From NCBI GenBank assembly GCA_017516285.1, contig JAFXDD010000003.1, positions 62,001 to 126,000 of the forward strand: a stretch of DNA of 64,000 bases, given 5' to 3'. The notes under the pieces were generated by a model that saw only the letters and a program-made list of their open reading frames with translations, did no database searches and had not been told where the DNA came from. The position numbers were made by a program, and so were the translations under genes. The first letter of the stretch is position 1, and each line of letters begins with the position of its first letter. Shown in pieces: positions 53,183 to 62,373 of this stretch. The stretch is from Lachnospiraceae bacterium (GTDB taxonomy: Bacteria > Bacillota_A > Clostridia > Lachnospirales > Lachnospiraceae).

Positions 53183-54052
53183 GTGTTTACTTTACTTGAT
53201 ATGGTTTTATACGGAATAGGCTTTTTGATTATTGTGGTGTGGCTTTTCTTTTTTGTGAAGGGACTAAAATATAGCAATATGTTTGAGCCATTAGAAGAAG
53301 ATGATTTTAGATTGAAGGATATTTACTTTGTCGGATATGCAGTAATGGAGACAATTAAGTATCAATATAAGTCTAAAAGCGACAGAACACTCCGCAAGGA
53401 AGTGAGTGTCTTTTATGGCGATAAATATGCAGAGTATTATTTGCGAGTAATCTATGCTCAAAAGGTAACAATGGCTTTTACGTTGCTTGCTTTTGCAGTG
53501 CCTGTATATGGATTGACAGATAGTTTGTCGTCCTTTCTTGTAATAGTAATGTTTGCAGGTCTTGCTTTTTACTATTATGGGACTTTAACAACCAAGAATA
53601 TTCAGTTGCGTTCAGAAGAAATGCTAAGTGATTTTTCTAATGTAGTATCCAAGTTGGCGCTACTGACAAATGCAGGTATGATTATGCGTGAGGCGTGGGA
53701 AGAGGTTGCATATACTGGTGAAACAACAATTTACAAGGAGATGCAGACCGCAGTAAATGAAATGAATAACGGTGTTTCTGAGATTGATGCTCTTTATAAT
53801 TTTGGTTCAAGATGCATTATTCCGGAGATAAAGAAGTTTACCTCCACGATTATTCAGGGAATTATCAAAGGAAACAGTGAGTTGACAATGATGCTTCAGG
53901 AGCAAAGTAAAGAAGTGTGGGCAATTAAAAGGCAGGCAGTCAGAAGGCAGGGAGAAAAGGCATCCAGTATGCTGTTACTTCCAATGGTGATTATGTTTGC
54001 AGGTATATTAATAATGGTTGTAGTTCCGATATTTGCAAATATCGGTGCATAA
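53183..54052 (+). CDS. tadC: Tad inner-membrane platform protein TadC
   Basis: A 289-residue membrane protein with N-terminal, two middle and C-terminal TM segments and a T2SF domain (LSDFSNVVSKLALLTNAGMIMREAWEEVA, NFGSRCIIPEIKKFTSTIIQG). The GTG at 53183, eight bases after AGGAGG, is the likely start; the GTG at 53174 is part of that site. It pairs with TadB. Confidence 0.88.
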   Translation: MFTLLDMVLYGIGFLIIVVWLFFFVKGLKYSNMFEPLEEDDFRLKDIYFVGYAVMETIKYQYKSKSDRTLRKEVSVFYGDKYAEYYLRVIYAQKVTMAFTLLAFAVPVYGLTDSLSSFLVIVMFAGLAFYYYGTLTTKNIQLRSEEMLSDFSNVVSKLALLTNAGMIMREAWEEVAYTGETTIYKEMQTAVNEMNNGVSEIDALYNFGSRCIIPEIKKFTSTIIQGIIKGNSELTMMLQEQSKEVWAIKRQAVRRQGEKASSMLLLPMVIMFAGILIMVVVPIFANIGA

Positions 54053-54095
54053 TCATTGTTTATATAAATTTTATGTACAGAAGGAGAAAGAAAAA

Positions 54096-54314
54096 ATGAG
54101 CAACTTAATTAATTTTTATGCATTGAAGGCACAAATCAAACTGCAGCAGTTTTTTAAAGATGAAGAAGGTGCTGTAGATATTGTTGCAATTGTTGTACTT
54201 ATCGGTATTGCTGTAATTTTGGCAGGTATTTTCAAAGGTGGTATTGGTAACTTGATTAATACTTTGTTGAATACTATTACAGGTAAAGCAACTGAAGCAG
54301 TTAACCAGATGTAA
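54096..54314 (+). CDS. Flp-like small pilin
   Basis: A 72-residue protein: a short basic N-terminal part, then EEGAVDIVAIVVLIGIAVIL, with a likely prepilin cleavage after the Gly and a long hydrophobic helix, followed by a short tail. Size and position match the major Flp-type pilin. The classic Glu at +5 after cleavage is not evident. The ATG at 54096 follows AAGGAGAA; the longer frame from 54033 lies in tadC. It is followed by a stem-loop at 54332-54364. Confidence 0.85.
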   Translation: MSNLINFYALKAQIKLQQFFKDEEGAVDIVAIVVLIGIAVILAGIFKGGIGNLINTLLNTITGKATEAVNQM

Positions 54315-54331
54315 TCATCCGTAATAGAGGT

Positions 54332-54364
54332 AAGCGTATGTATGCAATTCGCAGGCATACGCTT
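54332..54364 (+). other. Intra-operon stem-loop after the pilin gene
   Basis: AAGCGTATG (54332-54340) and CATACGCTT (54356-54364) form a perfect nine-base stem with a 15-base loop. There is no U-tract. It could stabilise the pilin mRNA's 3' end or weaken read-through into the downstream genes. Confidence 0.6.
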
Positions 54365-54398
54365 GCCTGAATTATTAATAATAAGTGAAGTGATATTT

Positions 54399-55058
54399 AT
54401 GATATATAGATTTAAAAGTGATCGAGGAGCAACAATTGTAGAGGCGACTATTGTTTTTCCTGTTATGTTTCTGGTAATAATTTTTCTTTTGTATGCCGGA
54501 AATGCATATTATCAGGTTTGTCGTGTAGAGGCAATTGTAAATGAATTAGCAATAGAGGGAGCAGCGTATTTCGCTGATCCGTTAGCAACTTCTGTGGAAA
54601 GTGGTACAATTCCGTCATTGAATGAGCATCACGTGTATCCGTATCGTTCCTTTGATCCAAATGGTGTTGGCTCCATTGAGGATGATTTGGAGAAAAGGGC
54701 ACAGGATGCAATAAAGAATTTAGGAACAGGATTGTTTTCAAATATGAAACCATCAGATTCAATAGTTACGGCAGATTTAAATAATGCTTTTATTTATTCT
54801 ACAGTAACAGTATCTGCAGTTTATAAAATACAGGTTCCGGTAAAATTAATGGGTAGTGATGATTACTTAGCTTTTCATGTCAGCTCACAGGCAAATATGC
54901 CTGTAGCAGATGTGCCGGAATTTATCCGTAATGTAGATATGATTGAAGATTATATGCAGAAAACAGGTGTGAGTGAAAAGATAGAGAATGCAACTGAGAA
55001 TGCAAAAAATAATCTTTCAAAAGCTTTAAATACAGCCAAAAGCTGGTTTAGTAAGTAG
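54399..55058 (+). CDS. TadE-like pseudopilin, copy 1
   Basis: A 219-residue protein with the TadE motif near the N terminus: RGATIVEATIVFPVMFLVIIFLLYAGNAYY, a hydrophobic helix with a Glu inside the cleavage-proximal motif. The rest is an extracellular domain ending in a helical Asn/Lys-rich tail. It is probably a minor pilin. The ATG at 54399 is chosen by the motif; the frame from 54342 has no role visible. Confidence 0.85.
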   Translation: MIYRFKSDRGATIVEATIVFPVMFLVIIFLLYAGNAYYQVCRVEAIVNELAIEGAAYFADPLATSVESGTIPSLNEHHVYPYRSFDPNGVGSIEDDLEKRAQDAIKNLGTGLFSNMKPSDSIVTADLNNAFIYSTVTVSAVYKIQVPVKLMGSDDYLAFHVSSQANMPVADVPEFIRNVDMIEDYMQKTGVSEKIENATENAKNNLSKALNTAKSWFSK

Positions 55059-55070
55059 AGAGGGCAGGGA

Positions 55071-58000
55071 ATGAAGGTAACTAGAAATAATCGTGGAGCA
55101 GTTTCCGTATTTTTGATAATCATTTTAGTACCATGCTTACTTGTGTCAAGTATTTTTGTGGACTTAGGCAGGGTTCATATGGCAAAAGCAATGGGAGAAT
55201 CTGCAGCAGATTTAGCATTGAATTCTCTTTTGACAAATTATGATGCTGATTTAAAGGATTGGTATGGTATGATTGCATCTTGTCAGAATATAGATGAATT
55301 TTACGAAGTGTCTGCTGAGTTTTTCTTACGAACTATATCATCACAAGGTATGTCTGATGATGAAATATATCTGCTTTCAGATTATTATGCACAGGCAACA
55401 AATGATGATACTATTTATGATTTGTTGAAGATAGAGCCAAAAACAGAAACTAATAAAATCGTTTCTGCTGTGGAAAATGCAAATTTATCCAATCCAACGT
55501 TGATTAAGGATTCTATTATAGAGTTTATGAAATATCGTGCACCGATTGAAATAACAACTAATTTGATTGAGAGGCTTCAAGACAGTAATGGTGCAGGCTC
55601 AGGAATGGATGAGTTCTTGCAGGCAGATGAAAATGAACCATTGGTAGTTGCCAAGCAAGATTTTTATGAAGCAGAAGGTGATTTGTTTTCAGCAGCATTT
55701 AAATCATATACTGCAATTATGACATATTACAATAATGCAAAAAATATGAATTTAAGCAATAATAAGTTGGTAGAATATACTACGAAGTTAGATAGTTACA
55801 AGGCAATATATGGGAAAATTCATGAGATTTTGGTAAAAAATTTACTAAATACGGAAGGGCTTTCAAAATATACGCATGTATGTATACCTTTAGATAAATA
55901 CCAATATGATAAAACAAGTTCAGAGATATACTCAGAGCATGTCACAGAAGAAAATGCTTCTAAAGAAAAGGTAGAGCACTATTATATAGATGGTAGTAAA
56001 ATAGAAACTTTGTTAACAGATCTTGATAAGGCAATTACAAATTTTGAAACTGCTCGTGATAATTTAGTTAACGCGGGTGCTTCATTGATGGCTAATCAGC
56101 CGGGAGAAGGCATGGAGCAGGCTTATGTTGTTCAGTGGTGGGTTCAAATGAATCAAGCAGTTAATGCAACATCTGGTACGAATTATACAGAAGCTGTAAA
56201 TACCAAAGCAGATAAAATGATTAAAGCATATGCAAAGGTACTTGCAATTAGTGAATGTGAACCTCGTAATGCAGCCTCAGATTGGGAAACGAGGGCAACA
56301 TCTCTCAAAGATAAAGTTACTGAATATCATACCTCATATTTAGATAATAGTGTTTTAGAAAGTGATGATTATGCTAGCATAGTCAAAAAATTAGAAGAGG
56401 TAAGTTCTAATTTTTTAACTAAAATTAGTTACACTTACTATACAGTTAATGTGAATGGAAGTGTAATGTCGCTGGATAGTGCATTAGCTTATATTGCAAG
56501 TGATTTGAAAAATTTAAAAGAGGATTTAGAAGACAGAATTGATGAATTAAAAATAGCAATCGATGGAAAGTTTCATATAAAAAAATCAAAACGTATTGAA
56601 AGCTTAGATAAATTAAAAGCACTTGCAAAGGAATATGCAAGTGATTTTGAACTTTATTCTGGTGAAGCAAATAGTTCAACAACAACTATGGGGGAGGACG
56701 AAAGAACAGATGAATTACCTAAGTTGCAGTTGGAAACTGAAATTAACGAAAATTCAGTCAGCGAATTAAAAACACGTTTGGTAAATATTAAAAATCAGCT
56801 TCAGAAAATTGTTGATGGAATTGATTCTATGAAATATGCAAATAAGGCAGTGACAAGTATCAATACATTTTCGATTTTTAAAAATTTGGCAAAAGGAAAA
56901 GGTGTTGGAAAAGATATACCATTAAATAATGGTGCGATTTTGACACATAGTACAACAACCTTTAACAATTTATATGCTCCTGCAACTGAACATATTATTA
57001 CATTAACTAATACAAATAATAATGCTTATAATCCGGATATAAATCCAGCAGAAGGAAATACGGTAGCATGTCCGAAATTATTAGTATATTTTCATAAACA
57101 ATGGAATGGAAAAAGTAACGAGAAATTTGATGCAGCATCAGAAGATGAAGAAAATGCTAAAGACGAGCAGGCAGATTATGAAAATAAAGAAAAAGAAGCG
57201 GCAAAGAAATATCGAGGAGGAGGTCATAATCCAGTAAAAGAATTTTCGGGTGAATCTGACTATAAAGCAACAGCATTATTAGGTTCTGTTGTAGGGTTAT
57301 TTAAAGATCTTATGGATGGAAATTATGATCATATTAGAGATGATTTGTATGCAACTACTTATGTGATGGATATGTTCAGCTATGCTACTTTTGACAGAGA
57401 GGGGCAATATTCTTTAATAGAGGACGAAAAACAAAAAGAACTAACACTAAAAAATTTTTCGACAACGTATGATTCTGATACTATTCAGGGAAATAAGGAC
57501 ACTGAAAAAACATGGCTAAGTGAAAATGCAAAAGATAGCTATAACAAGACACTTACCAATGTAATGATTAATCAGGATAACAATGCGTCTTATTTGGCAG
57601 AAGTAGAGTACATATTATACGGAAAAGCAACGAACCAGGAAAATTTGAATGAGGCTTTTGAGGATATATATGCTCTGCGATATGCATTAAATTTAGTGTC
57701 CTGCTTTAGAAATTATTGGGGGGATAAGACCATTGGTGGTATTTCAGGGGTAATAAGTTCAACTTTTTCAGGTGTTATACCGGTATCGGTAATAAAAGCA
57801 GTCTTATTAGCACTTATGACAGCCGTTGAAACGTGTACAGATTTAAGGCGTTTATCAGCAGGATTCCCGGTAGAAATATATAAAACATCAACAGAGGATT
57901 GGTGGTTAGATTTAAATCCGACTGATAGTAATTATTCTAGTTTTTTTAAATCCTTATCATCAGAAGGTATTTTAAACAAGAAAAATAAGGATAAAGGTTT

Positions 58001-58310
58001 TTATTACGGAGATTATCTTATGTTGTTTATATATACTGGATTTTCGGGGAATACGGAAGGTCTTGAAGCCGATATGTATAGGCGTATAGCAGAGGTGATT
58101 CAATTAAATATTAATAAAAAGTTGGGAACCATGGATAAGAAGGATAATTATTCCCTTAAAAAGTCTGTTACGTATTTTAAGTTAAATTGTCAGATACGGG
58201 TAGAGCCATTAATGATTACACTGCCTGTGTTTTCAGAATATACGAATGGAATGAAGACAACAACAGATTGGTGCACTTTTGATGTCGCTACAGTCAGAGG
58301 ATATTCGTAA
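55071..58310 (+). CDS. DUF5702 large pseudopilin-like protein (TadG-like)
   Basis: A 1079-residue protein. The N-terminal RGAVSVFLIIILVPCLLVSSIFVDLGRVHMA is a TadG/TadE-like hydrophobic helix; the remaining ~1000 residues are extracellular, mostly helical (coiled-coil-like 480-600) and low in GC, and end IRVEPLMITLPVF. It matches the DUF5702 family of Clostridial Tad loci. The protein is large for a minor pilin and may act as an adhesin or tip component (inference). AGGGCAGGG precedes the ATG. Confidence 0.78.
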   Translation: MKVTRNNRGAVSVFLIIILVPCLLVSSIFVDLGRVHMAKAMGESAADLALNSLLTNYDADLKDWYGMIASCQNIDEFYEVSAEFFLRTISSQGMSDDEIYLLSDYYAQATNDDTIYDLLKIEPKTETNKIVSAVENANLSNPTLIKDSIIEFMKYRAPIEITTNLIERLQDSNGAGSGMDEFLQADENEPLVVAKQDFYEAEGDLFSAAFKSYTAIMTYYNNAKNMNLSNNKLVEYTTKLDSYKAIYGKIHEILVKNLLNTEGLSKYTHVCIPLDKYQYDKTSSEIYSEHVTEENASKEKVEHYYIDGSKIETLLTDLDKAITNFETARDNLVNAGASLMANQPGEGMEQAYVVQWWVQMNQAVNATSGTNYTEAVNTKADKMIKAYAKVLAISECEPRNAASDWETRATSLKDKVTEYHTSYLDNSVLESDDYASIVKKLEEVSSNFLTKISYTYYTVNVNGSVMSLDSALAYIASDLKNLKEDLEDRIDELKIAIDGKFHIKKSKRIESLDKLKALAKEYASDFELYSGEANSSTTTMGEDERTDELPKLQLETEINENSVSELKTRLVNIKNQLQKIVDGIDSMKYANKAVTSINTFSIFKNLAKGKGVGKDIPLNNGAILTHSTTTFNNLYAPATEHIITLTNTNNNAYNPDINPAEGNTVACPKLLVYFHKQWNGKSNEKFDAASEDEENAKDEQADYENKEKEAAKKYRGGGHNPVKEFSGESDYKATALLGSVVGLFKDLMDGNYDHIRDDLYATTYVMDMFSYATFDREGQYSLIEDEKQKELTLKNFSTTYDSDTIQGNKDTEKTWLSENAKDSYNKTLTNVMINQDNNASYLAEVEYILYGKATNQENLNEAFEDIYALRYALNLVSCFRNYWGDKTIGGISGVISSTFSGVIPVSVIKAVLLALMTAVETCTDLRRLSAGFPVEIYKTSTEDWWLDLNPTDSNYSSFFKSLSSEGILNKKNKDKGFYYGDYLMLFIYTGFSGNTEGLEADMYRRIAEVIQLNINKKLGTMDKKDNYSLKKSVTYFKLNCQIRVEPLMITLPVFSEYTNGMKTTTDWCTFDVATVRGYS

Positions 58311-58337
58311 AATTTATATAATATGGGAGATTTTGAT

Positions 58338-59048
58338 ATGAAGATTAAAAAAATTTTATTATTGGGTATTTTTAGTGTTATATTAACAGGATGTGGAAAA
58401 GAACCTGATCATAATACAGAGATTTCCAGTGATGCAGTTACAGAAAGTATGGAATATGTTGTGATAGAAAAGATAGAAAATGCAGAAGAGATACCGGTAG
58501 GAAAGCTGACAGAGGAATTAGTAAGAAATTCTGCTGTTACAGACAGTAAATATTTTAAATATGAGGTTGTGGGAGACGGAATCAGAATAACGGAATATGT
58601 TGGGAAAGAAGAGATTGTACATATACCGGGTAAGATTGACGGAAAGACAGTGACAGAAATTGCATTGTATGTATTTGCAAATGACAGCATTGTAAGAGGT
58701 GTTTATCTTCCAGACACAGTAGTTGTATGTAATGATGTTTTTACAAATAATAGCTGCATTGAGGTTGTTATTTGTGAGGGACTAGAAGAGGCTATTCATT
58801 GTTTTGCAAACTGTGCAAATCTTCATACAGTGGTTTTTGGAAAAAATCTCAAAAAGATTGAAAACTACGCTTTTTATGCTTGTCCAATGTTAAAGAGCTT
58901 GAATATTTCTAGTAGTTTAAATGAAATTATTGAAGAACCAGCGGGAACAATTTTTTGGGCAAGTGATAACCTCACCATCATCGGTGAATCTGGCAGTGTT
59001 ATCGAATCCTATTGCAAAGAGCATGGCATTAATTTTCAGACAAAATAA
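58338..59048 (+). CDS. LRR-type lipoprotein (BspA-like)
   Basis: A 236-residue lipoprotein: the signal ends VILTGC (Cys19). The folded part has BspA/LRR_5-like repeats (IRITEYVGKEEIVHIPGKIDG, VTEIALYVFANDSIVRGVYLPDT, LKKIENYAFYACPMLKSLNIS). It lies between two pseudopilin-like genes of the Tad locus. The ATG at 58338 follows GGGAGA. LRR_5 proteins often bind host or bacterial surfaces. Confidence 0.83.
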   Translation: MKIKKILLLGIFSVILTGCGKEPDHNTEISSDAVTESMEYVVIEKIENAEEIPVGKLTEELVRNSAVTDSKYFKYEVVGDGIRITEYVGKEEIVHIPGKIDGKTVTEIALYVFANDSIVRGVYLPDTVVVCNDVFTNNSCIEVVICEGLEEAIHCFANCANLHTVVFGKNLKKIENYAFYACPMLKSLNISSSLNEIIEEPAGTIFWASDNLTIIGESGSVIESYCKEHGINFQTK

Positions 59049-59073
59049 ATTTTAACAAAGTAGAGGTGAAATA

Positions 59074-60348
59074 GTGAGAAAGGAAAGAGAAAGGGGCGCA
59101 ATTGTAGTAGAGGCAACGATATCATTATCTATGTTTATCTTTGCAGTATTTACCATTTTATCTATAGTAAATATCTGTTATATACAGGCTAAGATGAGTA
59201 TTGCTCTGAATGCTGCGGCTAAAGAGATTTCTCAATATACTTACCTCTACTATAAGTTCAATTTGGACAAGGCTGAAAGTGAATTAAACGATAAAGCCAA
59301 AGAATCTAGGGCTATGGCAAATGACACCATAGATGGTGTAGGAACAATGCTGGAATCCTTTTCCGGAGCTCAAACCAGTCTGGAGGCAGGTGAGTTTGAG
59401 AAAATGATGGATGAAATTGAAACCGGTGGTAAGAGTATCAATAGTATTGTTACTATGTACGGTGAAAAGATATCCGACGACCCAAAAGCTTTTATACTGG
59501 GAATGGCTACCATGGCTGGCAATGAGCTTAAGGAAGAGGCAAAGACGATTGTTGCGCAGGTTCTGTCCAAGGCATTAATGAAGAAGAATTTAAAAGGCTA
59601 TGAGGGAGATTCTGCGGAAGCTTTTTTAAAACGCTATCGGGTTGTAGATGGCTTGGAAGGGCTTGACTTTAATTACTCTACCTTGATGGCATACGGAACG
59701 TCAAATCAGATAGTGCTTGTTGTTACATACGATGTTGAGGTTGTTAAATTATTGGATATCAATTTTAAGTTTACATTCCGACAATGTGCAAAAACAACGG
59801 CATGGGGAAGAGGAATTTCGAAAATAACTCCTGATGACTCAACACCGGCAGAAGGAACTCCTGATTCTATCTGGGATATGGATAATATAGTTGAACGTGG
59901 CAAAACCATTGTTGAAAAGGAAAAGGCAAATTATGCGTATTCCGCAGCACATAATGGATATGATGCCTACAACAATGCATTAAATGTCAATGAGTTTGTG
60001 AGTATTATCAGTCTCAATACACATGATGCATCTTATAGTACATCTGACAAAATCCGATATAAATTAAACAAAACATATTCCGATATGGAAAGCAGTGTAA
60101 AGTACTTATCAGATCCGCTAGAAGTAAAAGATAAAAATGGAAATACGGTAGAAGTGGCTTCTCCGGTAAGCACACGTACTTATAAGGTCATATTGGTTGT
60201 TCCGGAGGATGCATCAGATGATATTCTTAATAAAGCAAAAAGTGATTTTATGAGTAGTTGGAGTGGTGAACCGGTTACAGTAGAAATTAAGAAGGCATAC
60301 GGTTCACCGACTGCAGAACAAAGCTCAGAGGATACAGAGACTGAGTAG
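59074..60348 (+). CDS. TadE-like pseudopilin, copy 2
   Basis: A 424-residue protein with RGAIVVEATISLSMFIFAVFTILSIVNICY at the N terminus, the same motif as in the copy at 54399. The rest is a long extracellular region with several helical segments. The start is GTG at 59074, after AGAGGTGA. It is a likely minor pilin, longer than the usual TadE. Confidence 0.82.
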   Translation: MRKERERGAIVVEATISLSMFIFAVFTILSIVNICYIQAKMSIALNAAAKEISQYTYLYYKFNLDKAESELNDKAKESRAMANDTIDGVGTMLESFSGAQTSLEAGEFEKMMDEIETGGKSINSIVTMYGEKISDDPKAFILGMATMAGNELKEEAKTIVAQVLSKALMKKNLKGYEGDSAEAFLKRYRVVDGLEGLDFNYSTLMAYGTSNQIVLVVTYDVEVVKLLDINFKFTFRQCAKTTAWGRGISKITPDDSTPAEGTPDSIWDMDNIVERGKTIVEKEKANYAYSAAHNGYDAYNNALNVNEFVSIISLNTHDASYSTSDKIRYKLNKTYSDMESSVKYLSDPLEVKDKNGNTVEVASPVSTRTYKVILVVPEDASDDILNKAKSDFMSSWSGEPVTVEIKKAYGSPTAEQSSEDTETE

Positions 60349-60372
60349 AAAGTGAAATGAGGAAGTAGCATT

Positions 60373-61053
60373 ATGATAAAGTATATTCCTGTGGTTTTTA
60401 CCGGCATTGCTTGCTTTATAGCATGGGTGATAATGTTGAGGGATTATAAAAAATGGAATATAGCAACAGAGACAGACGATATGGAAATGCATATAAAGAG
60501 CTCTTATAAAGGGATGATGATTTATGCAATTGTTATGTCTATAACAACTATTGTTGAAGCAGTTATATTTTGCGGACGTTATTCAGATTATGGTGCAGTA
60601 CATAATTTAAAACGTTTACTATTACTGTCTATTATGTGGCCAATTGCTTATATTGATTTTAAAACCTTCCGAATACCGAATTCATATATTATATTAGGGC
60701 TTGTATATAGAGGAATTATATTATTGTTTGAATTTATCAATGGTGGAAATGATTTAAAAAGTATACTTATATCCGAATTAATAGCAGCAGGTGCATTGCT
60801 GTTAGCAACTGTCTTATGTGCAATATGTATTAAAAATTCTATTGGCTTTGGTGATATTAAGCTGTTTGTAGTTATGGGATTAATGCTGGGAACAGAGGGG
60901 GTTTGGAATGCAGTATTTCTTTCATTGATTGTTTCATTTGTTATTGCAGGTTTTCTGTTAATTACAAAAAAGAAGGGAAGAAAAGATTTTATTCCTTTTG
61001 GACCTGCAATTGCAATAGGAACATATTTATCAATATGTTTGACAGGAGTGTAA
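60373..61053 (+). CDS. Prepilin peptidase (TadV/CpaA-like, A24)
   Basis: A 226-residue membrane peptidase. The two catalytic Asp residues are Asp95 (AYIDFKTFRIPNS) and Asp161 (GFGDIKLFVVMGLMLG). It should process the pilin and pseudopilins of this locus. About six TM segments. GAGGAAG precedes the ATG. Confidence 0.92.
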   Translation: MIKYIPVVFTGIACFIAWVIMLRDYKKWNIATETDDMEMHIKSSYKGMMIYAIVMSITTIVEAVIFCGRYSDYGAVHNLKRLLLLSIMWPIAYIDFKTFRIPNSYIILGLVYRGIILLFEFINGGNDLKSILISELIAAGALLLATVLCAICIKNSIGFGDIKLFVVMGLMLGTEGVWNAVFLSLIVSFVIAGFLLITKKKGRKDFIPFGPAIAIGTYLSICLTGV

Positions 61054-61060
61054 GTGTAAA

Positions 61061-62362
61061 ATGAGTAACTATAAATTTTTAGTACCGATTGCAATGGTTG
61101 TACTGTTTTTTGTTTCCGGTTATATGTTGCTTGATGCAAGAGCAAGCGTGGTGGAAAAATATGAAATAACACTAGAGGCAGCTAGAGATTACAGAGAACA
61201 GGATATTCGAGTGGATGCACAGGCGCAATATTTAAGTGCATATTCACAGATGCCATCTGCAGAATTAGCTATGGAAATTAGTGAATTCTATGAGAAAAGT
61301 TACAATAAAGGGCAAGCAATAGGATGGTTAGAGACTGCCATTAATACACATAATGAGGATGTGTTTTTGTACGAAGAATTAATGCGGCTTTATTATGAAA
61401 ATCAAGATTTTGTTGCATGCTATAAGGTGTTTGACTTGCTTCAAAAAAGAAAGCTTTCATCTGATTATGCTACTGAAACAGAAGAAAAAATAGCATATAC
61501 ATATTATTTTAACAGTAATTTTGATGAAGTGGTTGTTTATAGTGAAGGTTTAATTCCGATAAAGGTAAAGGAAATGTGGGGCTATGCAAATACAACCGGC
61601 TCAAAGGTGATTGCAAATAGTTTTGAAAAAGTCGGCGCGTTTTCAGATGGACTTGCTCCGGTTGTAGACAATGATGGAGATGCGTACTTTATTGATACAA
61701 ATGGTAATAAAAAGAAAGTAGTCATAGGTGTTGAAGGTGTAAAAGAATTAGGATTGATAGCAAATAATATGTTTGCATTATACAATGGAAAGAGCTGGGC
61801 TTTTTATAACACCAACAATGAATATGTTTTTGGTGACTATGAGAAAGTATCATCGCTTGGCAATGGTATTGCAGCTGTAATGAATAACTATAAATGGAAT
61901 CTGGTAAATTATAATGGTATAAGCGTTACGAATGATGAGTACGATGATGTCATTATGGATGAAAAGAGCATTGTCTATAGGAATGACCGCATCTTTGTAA
62001 TGCAGGGATCTATGTATAGTATGATAGATGCCACTGGTAATGTAATTGTTAAACAACAGTATCAGGATGCAAGGTTATTTAATGATGGAAGCTATGCGGC
62101 TGTCAAGGTTGATGGTAAGTGGGGATTTATTGATAAGGATGGAACTATTGTTATTGAACCGCAATACGAAGAAGCCAGAAGCTTTATGAATGGTTTGGCA
62201 GCTGTTAGATTCGGTGGATTTTGGGGATTTATTAACCAAGAGGGAGAAATGGTAATAAAGCCAGCTTTTGATGATGCAAAGGATTTTAACAGCAACGGCT
62301 GTGTATTCGTATTACGAGGAGAGCAGTGGGAGTTGTTGCGTTTATATAAATATAATCACTAA
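61061..62362 (+). CDS. WG-repeat protein with TPR-like N-terminal part
   Basis: A 433-residue protein with an N-terminal TM anchor (FLVPIAMVVLFFVSGYMLL), a TPR-like helical region (about 45-150), and about seven WG (KWGFID-type) repeats to the end (MWGYANTTGSKV, KWGFIDKDGTIVIEPQYEEA, FWGFINQEGEMVIKPAFDDA). WG repeats form a beta-propeller-like or solenoid ligand-binding surface. It is part of the Tad locus between the prepilin peptidase and FHA genes; role unknown. Confidence 0.85.
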   Translation: MSNYKFLVPIAMVVLFFVSGYMLLDARASVVEKYEITLEAARDYREQDIRVDAQAQYLSAYSQMPSAELAMEISEFYEKSYNKGQAIGWLETAINTHNEDVFLYEELMRLYYENQDFVACYKVFDLLQKRKLSSDYATETEEKIAYTYYFNSNFDEVVVYSEGLIPIKVKEMWGYANTTGSKVIANSFEKVGAFSDGLAPVVDNDGDAYFIDTNGNKKKVVIGVEGVKELGLIANNMFALYNGKSWAFYNTNNEYVFGDYEKVSSLGNGIAAVMNNYKWNLVNYNGISVTNDEYDDVIMDEKSIVYRNDRIFVMQGSMYSMIDATGNVIVKQQYQDARLFNDGSYAAVKVDGKWGFIDKDGTIVIEPQYEEARSFMNGLAAVRFGGFWGFINQEGEMVIKPAFDDAKDFNSNGCVFVLRGEQWELLRLYKYNH

Positions 62363-62373
62363 GGAGCAAAAAG

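Noticed and set aside
60648..61172. Minus-strand open frame of 174 codons
   Set aside because: It is antisense to the prepilin peptidase, whose two catalytic Asp residues are on the plus strand.
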